DNA from: Purshia tridentata
Taxonomy: Eukaryota > Streptophyta > Magnoliopsida > Rosales > Rosaceae
DNA length: 64,000 bases
Assembly (NCBI GenBank): GCA_003254885.1
Contig: QANT01001000.1
Coordinates: 1-64,000 of the forward strand
Direction: 5' to 3'
The notes under the pieces are model-generated. The model was given only the letters and a program-made list of their open reading frames with translations. It was not told the origin of the DNA and did no database searches. A program made the position numbers and the translations under genes. Positions 12,509 to 23,706 of this stretch are shown here, in pieces (the stretch's first letter is position 1; every line of letters starts with the position of its first letter).

Positions 12509-14162
12509 ATGTGTAGTCCCAACGTGAGGCTGAGGCAGAGGCAGAGGCAGCTGAGGCAGTACTCATATAATTGGTTGACCACATACACATACACATCCAC
12601 ATCCACATCCACAACTACATGTACATCCAGATCCAGGTCCACATCCACCAGAATATTAATAATGTTGTTCGTTTCTAGTTATGTTAATTATATTTCGGAA
12701 GCGGCAGCTGCAAGGATGAAGTTGCCGGGGAATGTAAGTGTTCCTGCAGTGATTGTATTCGGAGATTCGATAGTTGATACTGGCAACAACAACAACAATC
12801 TCAAAACACTTGCCAGATGCAATTTCCTTCCTTATGGCAAAGACTTCATGGGAGGAATCCCTACTGGTCGATTTTCCAATGGCAAGGTTCCCTCCGACCT
12901 CATTGGTACGTACCTACCTCTCTCTTTTAATTTCTCTTAATTAATTACATCTTATAGTGTTTGTTTGGGCTTGTGTCGTCCTTAATTTAATGAATGTCTG
13001 TGCTTTTCTTTTGTTTTTTAATCTTAAAGTGGAAGGATATGGAGTTAAGGAGGTGTTGCCAGCCTATTTGGATCCAACTCTACAGCCCACAGATCTCCTT
13101 ACTGGTGTTAACTTTGCTGCTGGTGGCGCTGGTTTTGACCCTTTGACAGCACAACTCGCGGTATACGCCCTATATACATGCATTAATTCTCAACTCTTCC
13201 GACCAAAAAATTAAGAACATTCATTCTTAACTCATAATTCTTATTAGTTTATTATTTTTGATAAAATTAATTAATATATAGGGAGAAGTTGCATCACTAT
13301 CAGACCAATTGCAACAGTTCAAAGAGTACATAGGAAAGCTGAAAGCACTTGTTGGAGAAGAGAAAACAAAGTTTATCATATCAAATTGTGTCATTTTTGT
13401 TGTAGCAGGCACCAACGATATTTCTAATACCTATTTCCTTAGTGGTATTCGAAAATTGGACTTCGATGTTTCTTCTTACACTGACTTTGTGCTCAACTAT
13501 GCTTCTGTTTTCGTCAAGGTAACTTCAACGTTCTTATAAACCAATGTTTTATTTATTATAAATATAAATATATTTGATTCCGTTTAGCAAATTACATATG
13601 TTTATATTGTTACACAGGGATTATATGAATTGGGTGCACGAAGAATAGGTGTTCTCAGTGTACCTCCTATTGGATGTGTGCCATCTCAACGAACGTTGGG
13701 AGGAGGCACAGAAAGAAAATGTGCAGAGAATCAAAACAAAGCAGTCCAGTTGTTCAATTCCAAACTCTCTGTAGAGATGGATGGCCTTATCAAAAACTTG
13801 CCCAACTCAAGGGTGGTCTATATTGACATCTACAACCCACTACTCGATATCATCATGAACCCCAATAAATACGGTAATTAAATAGATTTTTTTATTTTTT
13901 CAATTTGTTTTGCAATATATAACTTGAAAGAAATTAATATGAATATGATGATCATTCAAACCAATTTGCAGGGTTTGAAGTTGGAAATAAAGGGTGTTGT
14001 GGTAGTGGGCTAATTGAAGTAACAAAACTGTGCAACCAGTATGAACATACCTGCAGAGATGACTCTAAGTATGTTTTCTGGGACAGCTACCATCCTACAG
14101 AAAGCGCATACAACATCATTGTGCAGCAGGTGCTAGACAGATATGGCAACCGCTTCTTCTGA
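12509..14162 (+). CDS. GDSL esterase/lipase, EXL type (array gene C)
   Basis: Exons 12509-12905, 13030-13160, 13282-13518, 13618-13873 and 13972-14162 give 403 aa; an in-frame ATG at 12449 would add 20 aa. Blocks I ([15 protein letters not shown], Ser87), II ([13 protein letters not shown]), III ([11 protein letters not shown]) and V (VFWDSYHPT) are intact. Compared with gene B, the N-terminus carries about 40 extra residues of low complexity (RQRQRQLRQ, then [13 protein letters not shown] and SRSRSTST) coded by short tandem repeats at about 12525-12650. The hydrophobic signal-like core ([14 protein letters not shown]) is therefore pushed to residues 49-62. Exon 3 has one extra codon. The 5' UTR intron of gene B is missing here. 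Confidence 0.88.
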
Positions 14163-14741
14163 GAGATTGAGACTGAGATTCATTCACTATCCCCTATCCA
14201 AAGTTGGTTTATTGGTTTAGAATCTCCTGCACAATATATCCTCAGTTAATTCCCATCAGTTAATACAACCCTGCAAATTTCTGGCCGGCCTTCATGTAAA
14301 TCGGGCAGTTTTTTAAATGTAAAATTTATTTGATAGCTGGCTAGCTCTATAGCCTCTAGATTTATTCCGAGGGTTCTCATTTGGCAAATTTTATGCTATT
14401 TAATTTATAGTTTGCATTTGGCAACCTGTTTTAGTGTTTTATATATGAAACTTCTATAAAATCTGGTGATTTTCTCTCACCATAATATTGTTTGCTAGCT
14501 ATATGAAACAAGCAAATCAAACATATCAAAGAAGAAGTTCTTCATAGCTTCTTGAATAAGCACTATAGTTGTGGCTATGAGGTTTAATTGATTTTAAAAA
14601 ATTACAAGAAAACAAATATTTAGATGCATCAATCTGTCTATTTATTTAGATAAATATATACGATAGAGCTAATATATATGCACGCTATATATACTAGTTG
14701 ATATCGATAGTAGCATCAAATTAAAGAAGCTATTAATGTGT
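14163..14741. other. Intergenic, downstream of GDSL gene C
   Basis: AT-rich 3' flank of gene C with no frame or repeat I can name. Confidence 0.4.
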
Positions 14742-15746
14742 TGTTGATGCAAAAATTTACTTAGACCTTCACACACAACTTAAGTGAGGGTCTTTGCTGA
14801 GATGGTGAGTTGAACGGCCGAGTGGACGATACGAGCGTGTTGACTGGATCTTTCTGGACTTCTTCCTACAAGACAATCAGTAAGAGAGCACCGGTGTAGT
14901 ACCAGCCAAAGGTACTTCGATGATAAAGTCAGAAAGGTATGAATGAAGGAAATGCAAGTGTGGCTGAAGAACACAGCAAGAACTTGGGAGGAAGATGAAG
15001 GAAAAGAGGTCAGATTTCTGGGTAGAATTCTTTAGAGCTTTGGCTAGTTTTTCTTAAAATTGTCTCTGTCCCTCTACCTTGAAAACATGCTTTTATTTAT
15101 AGGCAAAGGGATTAGGATATTTCAGCTGATTAGTAGGTGTCATCATGGCTGATCATAGGTTTTAGAGGCTATGCTTGCAGAACAGGCTGGATTACTAACA
15201 GATTTCTCATTTAATGCAGGAGGGATGGCTACAGAAGGGCTGGAAGTCGCATGCATTTAATGGAAAGTAAGGCAGAGTGGGTAAGCCATAAATGCAAAAC
15301 ATAAAGGTATCTTCGGAGTGTCAGGTGCAATAACTACCATCTGGGTTCATGCTCGGCTTGGAAGAGGATGAGTCGAGAATGACCAGTCCAATCCGAACGA
15401 GGCTTCCAGAGGTGGTCGACCCGCATGGGCGTTTAGTTCTTCCAAGTAGTGCTCGGATCGGCGAAGCGGTTGATTCCGATCTGAACACAGAGAAGATGAA
15501 ATAACGATCGAATAGGCCGTTAGTTGAAATAGTACATTCGGACACACTCCGATCCGAACAAAGCATCCGATTCGAATAACAGGTGAGTTGCAAACCTTGC
15601 CTCTGGCAATGGCCTCTGATACAATCAGTTCGGATCAAATCAGGTAACATGATCCGATCCGTAGGAGTTGTGTTGATGGGCCGTTGATCGGGGGCCGCGA
15701 GACGGAAGTCGAATCCGAAATCCCACGTGGTCACTGGTCAGAGACA
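14742..15746 (+). mobile_element. Candidate solo LTR or non-autonomous LTR fragment
   Basis: About 1 kb of base composition unlike the flanks (notably GC-richer from 15300 to 15740). It starts TGTTGATGC and ends near GAGACA, ending abruptly at the inverted GDSL fragment. The TG...CA frame and the lack of any coding domain fit a solo LTR. I could not find a convincing target-site duplication, so the family and exact ends are open. Confidence 0.35.
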
Positions 15747-15888
15747 TCAACCGTTGACTCGAGTGGGGGTGTTATCCCCAAACATGTGTTTTTGAAGCAA
15801 TCGAGAAACGATGATTTTGTAAGCCCTTTCCGTGGGATGAGTTGAATCCCAAAACACATATGTAGATGCATTTGTACATGTGAAGGAA
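15747..15888 (-). pseudogene. Inverted GDSL lipase last-exon fragment
   Basis: Read on the - strand, this gives CTNASTYVFWDSTHPTERAY, the block V region with the Asp and His of a GDSL lipase, then KIIVSRLLQKH and a stop at 15747. Upstream (toward 15986) the frame stays open but no longer resembles the family: the usual GCCGTG(L/K)IEV part of the exon is absent. No other exon is found nearby on this strand. It is an orphan remnant from a fifth array member, inverted relative to genes A-D. It is more distant from them than they are from each other (STHPTERAY against SYHPTE.AY). Confidence 0.75.
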
Positions 15889-16490
15889 ACATAGCCGTTT
15901 TCTGCAAAGACCAAATCATAATATGACCGGACAGAAACATTTGAGCACATCCTTCTACGCAGTTGATCAATGTCAAAGTGACACACCTGAGTTGTTAGCC
16001 TTTTTGAGGCAGATTGTTTGGGCTTTGAGAAGCCCAGAGTTGTTCCTAATTAGTTTGTGTTGTTTGGGCTTTGAAATAGTTAATTGTTACTTGTTTGGGC
16101 CTTGGCCCACTTCACAAAAACAAAAACGAAAAAAGACATAGGAAGCAGAAACCAGAAACCAGTGTTGTTCCTAATTGGTTTGTGTTGCATGCAGAAAGCA
16201 GATCCACAGAGAAATTTGTGCATATTGAGGGTGATATATGCTTGGGGTTCCTGATGATCCAATAGAATAGGAGTCAATTGAAATTCATGTATAAGATTCA
16301 AATCAATAATCAAGAAAAAAGAGGTGATCTCTTTGGTGTATTTTTAGACTGTTATGAAACATAGCCGTTTTCTGTTAAATCAAACTATAATATGACCAGA
16401 AAATAAATGCAAACGTATTGTATGTGAGATAATTTAAAAGTTCCGTATACGAAATTGATCAAGTCAAAGTCACACAACTGGCGTGCACAT
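15888..16490. repeat. Imperfect direct repeat flanking the GDSL fragment
   Basis: GAAACATAGCCGTTTTCTG and the following 100 bases (15888-15990) recur at 16357-16480 with substitutions and an insertion. The shared words include ATAATATGACC, TTGATCAA and GTCAAAGT. The second copy lies directly upstream of GDSL gene D. A shorter repeat (GTTGTTCCTAATT.GTTTGTGTTG) also occurs at about 16036 and 16163. Confidence 0.7.
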
Positions 16491-16579
16491 TGCATATATG
16501 ATGAGTACGTTTTCTTCCATCTTCGATTTCTTAACTTCATTCATAAGCATATCCGATATCTGAAAGTTATCGATTTGCA

Positions 16580-18761
16580 ATGAAGACCAAATTTTTGTTT
16601 TTGGTAATTGTTTGTGACGTTCTAGTACAATATTATGTGATATTCTCTGCTGCCCTGCAAGGTAATGTAAAGCTACCAACGAATGTAACAATTCCAGCTG
16701 TGTTTATGTTTGGAGATTCGATAGTTGATACAGGCAACAATAACAACCTTAAAACGCTTGTTAAAAGCAATTTCGCCCCTTATGGCAAGGATTTTATGGG
16801 AGGAATACCTACTGGAAGGTTTAGCAATGGCAAGGTTCCTTCAGACCTCGTTGGTATATATATTTACTCATAATTATATAATGCAAATGATTATCGTAAA
16901 TATTTCCTGCCCTCTATATAATAATATTGTTAGTTTGTTACCGCCTACTGCGATCTATATATGTATACCATTAATTTTGGATACATAGACATGCATATGT
17001 CAAAAAAAAAAAAAATTCGATCTCTGAACATGTTTTGTGATTAATTGCTTTAGTGGAGAAACTGGGAATCAAAGACCATTTGCCGGCGTATCTTGATCCA
17101 AATCTGCAAGCCAAGGACTTGCTTACTGGTGTAAACTTTGCTTCAGGTGGGTCAGGATTTGATCCATTGACATCTAAGCTAGCGGTACGTATAAGAGTTC
17201 GTATATATCATACATATACGTAAGTACAAGTCCAAATTAATTACTTGGATTCTGATCGACTTTCTTCTTGATCATGATTACTTCATTCTTAATTATTGTA
17301 CTTAGTATAGTACTAAAACAATTAAAATAATGGATGAATCAGTTCGCTATACCATTATCGGGTCAAATAGAACTGTTCAAAGAATACACAGAGAAGCTGA
17401 AAATGTATGTTGGAGAAGAGAGAGCAAGCAGCATTATAAGCAACAGCATATTCATGGTGTGCACTGGCAGTGACGACATTGCGAATACCTACTTTCATAC
17501 ACCTGCACGTTTCTGGCAATATACAATTGATCAATACACCGATCTCATGGTCACCGAGGCATCAGACTTTGTGCAGGTAATTAATTCAGTATGTATAATT
17601 CATTAATTATTAACTTAATTAATTAAAACTAGACCAATTACAAATAAATTAATAAATATTTTCAATATTACAAATGATTCAAATTTCATTTTAGTACCAA
17701 AAAAAATAATAATAATGATAAATCAATAAAAAAATATTTTTTTTATTATAAGGAGGAGAGAGAGTTCGAACTCGAGTGTACGTGTAGAGACTAGAGAAAA
17801 GTTTTTGTTCTTTATCAACCCCAATTCACAATCAATAAACATACATTAGTATGCAAATTTGATTTTTATTAAGTTTGTGTTAATTTGATTATACATACAC
17901 TGCAACTTACTTAGGGCAACTTTATAACTCTAAACCTCATTTTTATACCATAAACCAAATTAATGGCAATGTTGTAGTTTTATATTCATAACTCATAAGT
18001 AATGAAAAAAACAAAATAGACAAACTGGTATTTTCTAATGCATCAAAATACATAACATTATTTTAAAAGGTGACTAAAGTGAGATAAAATTTTAAAAGGT
18101 ATATTAACCTTTATGGGAAAAAAAACTGTACATTGACCATTATTTAATATTTAAATATGTTATTAATTTAAATGTAATTTTTTATTAAAACTGATTATAT
18201 TTGTTTAAATTAATTAAAGAAATCATATGCATTGGGGGCACGGAGGATAGGCATTGTGAGTGTGCCACCAGTTGGATGTTTGCCATCCCAGATAACTTTA
18301 GGAGGAGGAGGAGGAGGTCCAGAAAGAGAGTGTGCCGAGATATTGAATGAAGGAGTAGAGCTTTTCAATTCCAAGGTATCAACGGAGGTGGATTACCTAA
18401 AAAATCAACTATCCCATGCCAGAGTGGTCTACATGGATGCCTACACCCCTTTCCTAGATATCGTCCTAAATTACAAACAAAAATATGGTAATTAATTAAC
18501 TATTTATTTATATGTAGCAAATAAACTATCTGATCCATTTTCATATCTATATATGCAATTAATGCAGGATTTGAAGTAGCAAATAGAGGGTGCTGTGGTA
18601 CAGGCTTGATAGAGGTTGCGTTTCTTTGTAATCGATGGTCTCCTAGCACATGTCAAAATGCGTCAAGTTTTGTATTTTGGGACAGTTATCATCCCACTGA
18701 AAAAGCATACAGATTCCTTGTTCATCAAATGCTTCAAAACAATATTAACTCCTTCTTCTGA
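16580..18761 (+). CDS. GDSL esterase/lipase, EXL type (array gene D)
   Basis: Exons 16580-16853, 17054-17184, 17343-17576, 18220-18487 and 18568-18761 give 366 aa. The N-terminus ([20 protein letters not shown]) is a signal peptide. Block I is [13 protein letters not shown] (Ser47), block [15 protein letters not shown], block [10 protein letters not shown]. Block III is [11 protein letters not shown], with Asp where the oxyanion-hole Asn normally sits. A poly-Gly insertion ([11 protein letters not shown]) in exon 4 is longer than in the paralogues. Intron 3 (17577-18219) is the longest and contains a SINE-like copy. This is the most diverged of the four genes. Confidence 0.9.
17733..17832 (-). 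mobile_element. SINE-like fragment in intron 3 of GDSL gene D
   Basis: On the - strand it reads GAATTGGGGTTGAT ... GAGTTCGAACTC (B-box-like) ... CTCTCTCCTCC, then an A-rich tail (TTATAATAAAAAAAA). It shares the order of these words and their spacing with the copy at 8098-8195. Confidence 0.4.
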
Positions 18762-19585
18762 AGCAGTTATAATCAGCCCTACTTTGCATGAATCAACAAT
18801 GGTGATTGTCATCTGAAAACAGTATATGTGGCTCTTCTTCAATCCTAACATAAATTAACGTGCTACATATCTCGCTCCCTCAGCATGCCAAGACTCATTT
18901 GATTCAATTCATAAATAATCAATTCAGTCAACTATATTTATAATTATTATAATTGTCTAAGCTAGTTATCCAAAATTATATTATCATTTATTAATACAGC
19001 AATGTTTGGTAAAAACAATAATTGTTGTAACTGTCTAACTTTAATTAAAGCTGCATTACAAGATGATGAAAAACGAAATGCCCGAAGTGTGACAAATTGA
19101 TCTACTGTTGATGAATGATCACATGTTTTGATCCTTGGCAAAAAATAAATGATTGCATTGGATGGAATTAGTATTCAATTTAAATTTAGATGAAATTTAA
19201 AAGATTTTAGAAATTTAGGTGTATTTAATTAAGATTTTCAAAAATCTAATGAAAGTTAGTGGTATTTATGGTATTTAAAAAGTCTATAATTTTGACGCAA
19301 TTCATGGAATTCAGTGAATTTTGGGTCTATACCAACATAGCCTAAGCCCAGGCCCTATTACAGATTGGGCTGGGCTTGTTGTAATGTTCGGGGCATGTGG
19401 CATAACCAATGTTTGCCGGCTTGCCGCTCTCGAGTGTAGTCTGGAGTTTGAAATCCAACTCGAAGCGCCTGAAACTCAATTGTTAATTTGTTTATATAAA
19501 TCCATCCCCGCAATCACTCCCAAGTCCCAGGTTACAATCCTGGTTCCTTCCTCTCTGGCTCACTGGCTGTTGATAGGGTTCTAAA
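18762..19585. other. Intergenic between the GDSL array and the 428-aa protein gene
   Basis: AT-rich spacer up to about 19320. The last 250 bases before 19586 are GC-richer and probably contain the promoter and 5' UTR of the next gene. A frame at 19321-19584 there has no family likeness. Confidence 0.4.
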
Positions 19586-21784
19586 ATGGAACCCATAACT
19601 TTTGTAGTCGACAAATTTAGAGGTTTGGCCAAATCGACCCAAGACCTCGTCGACGGCTTTATTCATGGGCGTCCTCAATCTTCAGCTCGCCGACATCCGG
19701 TATTTCCATATGGCTTTCTTTCTTTATTATCTTGTAGTGATTATATAAATGTTTTCACTTTTCTTAATTCCTCTTGATTTTGCCCTATTTTTGCTTCAAA
19801 AGAAGAAATAAAAAGACGTTTATCAACCTAAGCTTTAAAGGTGAATGCAAAAAAGACATGCCAGATTTGTATAGACTATACAAAGTTTACTGGGTATCTT
19901 TGGTTTAGTCAGATTTAATTGACTGCCATTTACCAACGTAAGCTGTCAGTAATTTCACCCTTGAGTAAGAGATTGTGGGTACTTAATCAGCTTAGTGAAT
20001 CACCTACAATTTGAGATTTGGACAAGGGTTGTGTCTCGTTGATAATTACAGTAGCAATAAGCTATTTGATGAGGTTTTTCAAGTTACAATTCTTATACAA
20101 TATGAAATTTTCAGATTGAAATATTAAAGCGGCTGCAACGAGAAGTATTTTCAGATTTGATGAAACTCAGGGATAGGCAAGACAAGGTTGAGAGAATGGT
20201 TTCCTTGTATGGAACTTCCAAAGGGAGTCTGTTCCAAGAAGGCAGCACCCTTGTAGGGGGAGAGGTTGATCTCTTGGGGGCTTTATTATTGATGCATAAT
20301 GGCGATGACGTTCATCACAACTCTGATGCTCTTAGTCGAGCAGGAATGAGAACTGGGATTGATTCAAGGTTCACTTTTGAAACAACTGTTCGGCAGAATG
20401 ATAAGCTTGTGGCAGAGTTTTTGGCCAGTCAAAAGCGCAAGCATAATCTTTCTGATCTCTCAGAATGCCCACTTTCTCTAGCAAAAGTGTTCTATATGGC
20501 AAATGTTAGCAACTGGTTTTCTGCAATTGCAATCCCAGTTGGAGCTCACTGCAGGGATGTTGCGGTTCTTACAAATCCTTCCCACCAGGTATTGCTCGCA
20601 TTAATGTCAATGCTTGCCTAGATTGCTTTCCTGTATTCCTTTTTCTTTTAATTTTGACAAGACCTGTATGCATTCGTGGAAGTTGGAGTGGCATTTGGCC
20701 TAACGATTATGTTTAAATTACTTTGGGGACATTTAGGCTTGAAAAGTATGCATTTTGCTTTCACAACGTGTGGACCAATTGGTGTTGAAAAGTAGAATGT
20801 TCTGGTGGATAAAATAAACAGCTCATTAGAGTTAGCATATCATTGTGAAAGAGTGTTATTTCTGTTGTGGTTTTTTAGTTTCTTTGATTGACTAATATCA
20901 ACCATATCATTATGGATGCTGCACACTTTATTGTTACCAACTTCGTTTTATTTAGTACGAAGTATGCTTGCACGCAACAATGCATTTTGGCCTTGTGTGT
21001 GTTCTCATTGAAATTTACTGGAATTGGCAATCAGTTTCCTGGTGGGTTTCAGCAAATCAGATTTTTTTTTTTTTTTTTCTGGCAGGGAAAGGGCCTAACT
21101 GATCTTTCATCATACGGACCACCTCTTCTAAATCAGCATAATGGCAGTGCAATTGCGTTAATGGTGAAAAAATCAAACGTTGTTGGTTCATTGGCTCAGT
21201 TTGTTTCTGGACTGGAAATGCAAGTGGGTTCTGGTAGCCTTGGGCGCTGCTTGAGCACTTTTGGGCAAGTAGTCTGCCAACTTCCTGCAAGAACAAAGCT
21301 CTCACTTCTGGGTCTTCACCAAACGCACCAATTCTCAAGTGAACATGTCTATCATGGAGCTCTTACCATTCCATTAGGCAGTTTGAGACATGATGGATTC
21401 CCTGAGACAATAGTTGAAGCATCTGCTCCACCCTTGAGAACAAACGCACAGGAAAATGTGTCAACAGGATCAATTGCTCTGATGTTGGAATCAGAAGTTG
21501 ATGAGACAACAAAGATTGGGGGTTGGATTGAAATAAAGCAATCAAATCCCAGTCATTTACAATGGGCTGTGACTGTGTCCGATGATTCTGAAGATGCAGT
21601 TGGATGGGGAATAAGTTTAAGTGGGATACGTGGAGGTCCCAGAAGTTGCGACCATTTTCAGATTGAATCCTACATGAAATTGAACTTAGGTAAGAAATTC
21701 AGTGTAAAGCCAGGGATTGTACATATAATGGATGGGAATGCCAGAATGACTGCCCTCGTGCTTCGGTCTAACTGGTCCCTCTGA
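19586..21784 (+). CDS. Conserved plant protein of unknown function (428 aa)
   Basis: Three exons: 19586-19699, 20115-20588, 21086-21784, joined in phase 0. The N-terminal 40 residues (MEPITFVVDKFRGLAKSTQD) look like an amphipathic helix, followed by a charged helical part (IEILKRLQREVFSDLMKLRD). The rest is rich in alternating hydrophobic/polar stretches with many Gly and aromatic turns (TGSIALMLES, KIGGWIEIKQ, LQWAVTVSD, VGWGISLSG, RMTALVLRSNWSL). This pattern, and the aromatic C-terminus, suggest a beta-barrel of the organelle outer-membrane kind. That is inference from pattern only. I recall close full-length homologues in other eudicots annotated as hypothetical, but I cannot name the family. 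The start has a good context (AAAATGG), and exon 1 is short, as is common for conserved plant genes. Confidence 0.85.
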
Positions 21785-22485
21785 TTGCCAAAACGATGAC
21801 CGTTCTGTTAGGCCCAAACTCCATAATACTCATTCCGTCTTATGATCAATTTGTAGTTGTCTTAGTCTTGATTTTATCTTTTATCATTTCTTCTGATGGC
21901 CACTTGACCTAATTGATCCCGGTGTATGTAATTTTTCTTTGGCACATCGAATTGGGAATTTTAAAGGTATATTACTTGGCTTCAAAAGTTTACATGTTTT
22001 GCATAACTCGCAATTCAAGTTAGAATACCGCATGATGAACTAACCCTTAAATCTGCCACTAATTACATGTGGTTGGTCCTGCTCGTATTTTAGCTTAAAC
22101 AACAATTGATTATTAAAAAGGAAAATTCATGTTTCTACAGATAAAACAGAGGGACATGATCAACCAGGTCAATATGTCGTGAGGTATCAATTAACTTGAA
22201 AAGAAGCAAAGTTGTGCATAATGACTGATACTTTCTCATAAATAATAGATAGATGAGGAGGAGGGACTAGGGGAGTCTGTATTCAGTGGGTTGAAGTTGA
22301 ACCGTACTGTTGTACTGTTTGGCTGAGTCACGTAAAAGATAAAATCTCCAATTTCTTTTATAATATTTTTCAGCTCAGAAAATAAAAGGCTAGTCTTTGG
22401 GCTCTCTGTCTCTCCAATATCCCAAATATCATTTTTCCCTCGGTCGGTTTCGGTTTCTAGGGTAATACAGCTAGCGATCGGAACG
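21785..22485. other. Intergenic, upstream of SKP1
   Basis: AT-rich DNA becoming GC-richer near 22440. It includes the 3' UTR of the preceding gene and the promoter and 5' UTR of SKP1. No other feature seen. Confidence 0.4.
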
Positions 22486-23298
22486 ATGTCGTCCGGGAGG
22501 AAGATAACACTGAAGAGCTCCGACGGCGAGACGTTCGAGGTGGACGAGGTGGTGGCATTGGAGTCGCAGACCATCAAGCACATGATCGAGGACGACTGTG
22601 CAGACAATGGGATCCCACTGCCCAACGTCACCAGCAAGATCTTGGCCAAGGTCATCGAGTACTGCAAGAAGCACGTCGAGACTACTAAGACCGACGACCG
22701 CTCCTCCTCCGCCGACGACGAGCTCAAGCTCTGGGACGCCGACTTCGTCAAGGTCGACCAGGCCACCCTCTTCGATCTCATCCTGGTCCGTTTTCATTCT
22801 TCCTATTCGCTATTCACTCTTTTATTCTTTTGCTTCTTCTGTTAACAATTTAATTGCCTTCGGTTTTCTGATAATCTGATGAAAAATTGGAACTTGCTAT
22901 TCATGACGTTTGCCAATTTAGGGTTTTATTCGATTCATTAATTAGTTTGTCAAAATTGCTTGGTAACTTTCTTTGTCAATTCGCTCATATGTTTACTAGT
23001 CACTTGATGACCACTGGTTACAAAGTTTGTTATATTTTGAAAGGTTTGATTACCTTTGTTATGCTTTATTTCTTTCCCAACAACTAATAAGGAGAATACT
23101 TATCTTCGAGTTCTTTGTTTCTAGGCTGCAAATTATTTGAATATCAAGAGCTTGCTGGACTTGACTTGCCAAACGGTGGCAGACATGATTAAGGGCAAAA
23201 CACCTGAGGAGATTCGCAAGACATTCAACATCAAGAATGACTTTACGCCGGAGGAAGAGGAGGAGGTTCGCAGGGAGAACCAATGGGCTTTCGAGTGA
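22486..23298 (+). CDS. SKP1: SKP1-like protein 1 (SCF ubiquitin ligase adaptor)
   Basis: Two exons, 22486-22785 and 23125-23298, give 157 aa, the normal length. SKP1 links CUL1 to F-box proteins in SCF ubiquitin ligases, in nucleus and cytosol. The N-terminal BTB/POZ-like fold is seen in [20 protein letters not shown] and the cullin-contacting TIKHMIEDD. The usual acidic linker is [15 protein letters not shown]. The F-box-binding C-terminus is complete: [20 protein letters not shown], then [18 protein letters not shown] and the terminal WAFE. The intron after residue 100 (LFDLIL|AANYL) is at the position standard for ASK genes. Exon 1 is strikingly GC-rich compared with its surroundings. Confidence 0.97.
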
Positions 23299-23706
23299 AG
23301 GACCTAAAGATGAAGAAACCTGTTTTTGTGGTTTGTTGCTCTTTTTGAGCTGCGGCTGTTTCTATCTGTTATCTGAAACATTTCTTTCTGAACTACTACT
23401 CCTTGGATATTGCTATTTGTTGCTATTTGAAGTTGCTTGCACCCCTTAGGCAGAAGTAATATTCAATTTGCTCTGGTCTTGTAGATTTCACCTCTAAATT
23501 ATTGCATCTTAGTTAGGTAGTTAGGTGTGAAACCATATGTTGCCTACGATGAATTATATATTGCTATGTACTTCCGGTATTCTAATCTTGTATGTAGTAG
23601 TATGGGTTTGATTTCTAATTCTTAGATAATACAACTCTACCCTGCATTTAGAGGCAATATAGCCACGGTAGTATTATTAACTTACTGAAATATCTGCTAT
23701 CAGTTT
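23299..23706. other. Convergent 3' region between SKP1 and the subtilase
   Basis: The two genes end tail to tail 408 bases apart. The interval is T-rich on the + strand and must hold both polyadenylation regions. A small + strand frame at 23237-23449 is a shadow of SKP1 exon 2 and its 3' UTR. Confidence 0.5.

Noticed and set aside
3889-18761. Biosynthetic gene cluster or defence system
   Set aside because: The array contains one enzyme family only, and the neighbours are housekeeping or regulatory genes in conserved order, so nothing suggests a joint pathway.
20888-21085. Upstream extension of the frame of exon 3 of the 428-aa protein
   Set aside because: It ends in a poly-T tract and CAG acceptor; the joined exon gives the conserved continuous protein, so the extension is intron.
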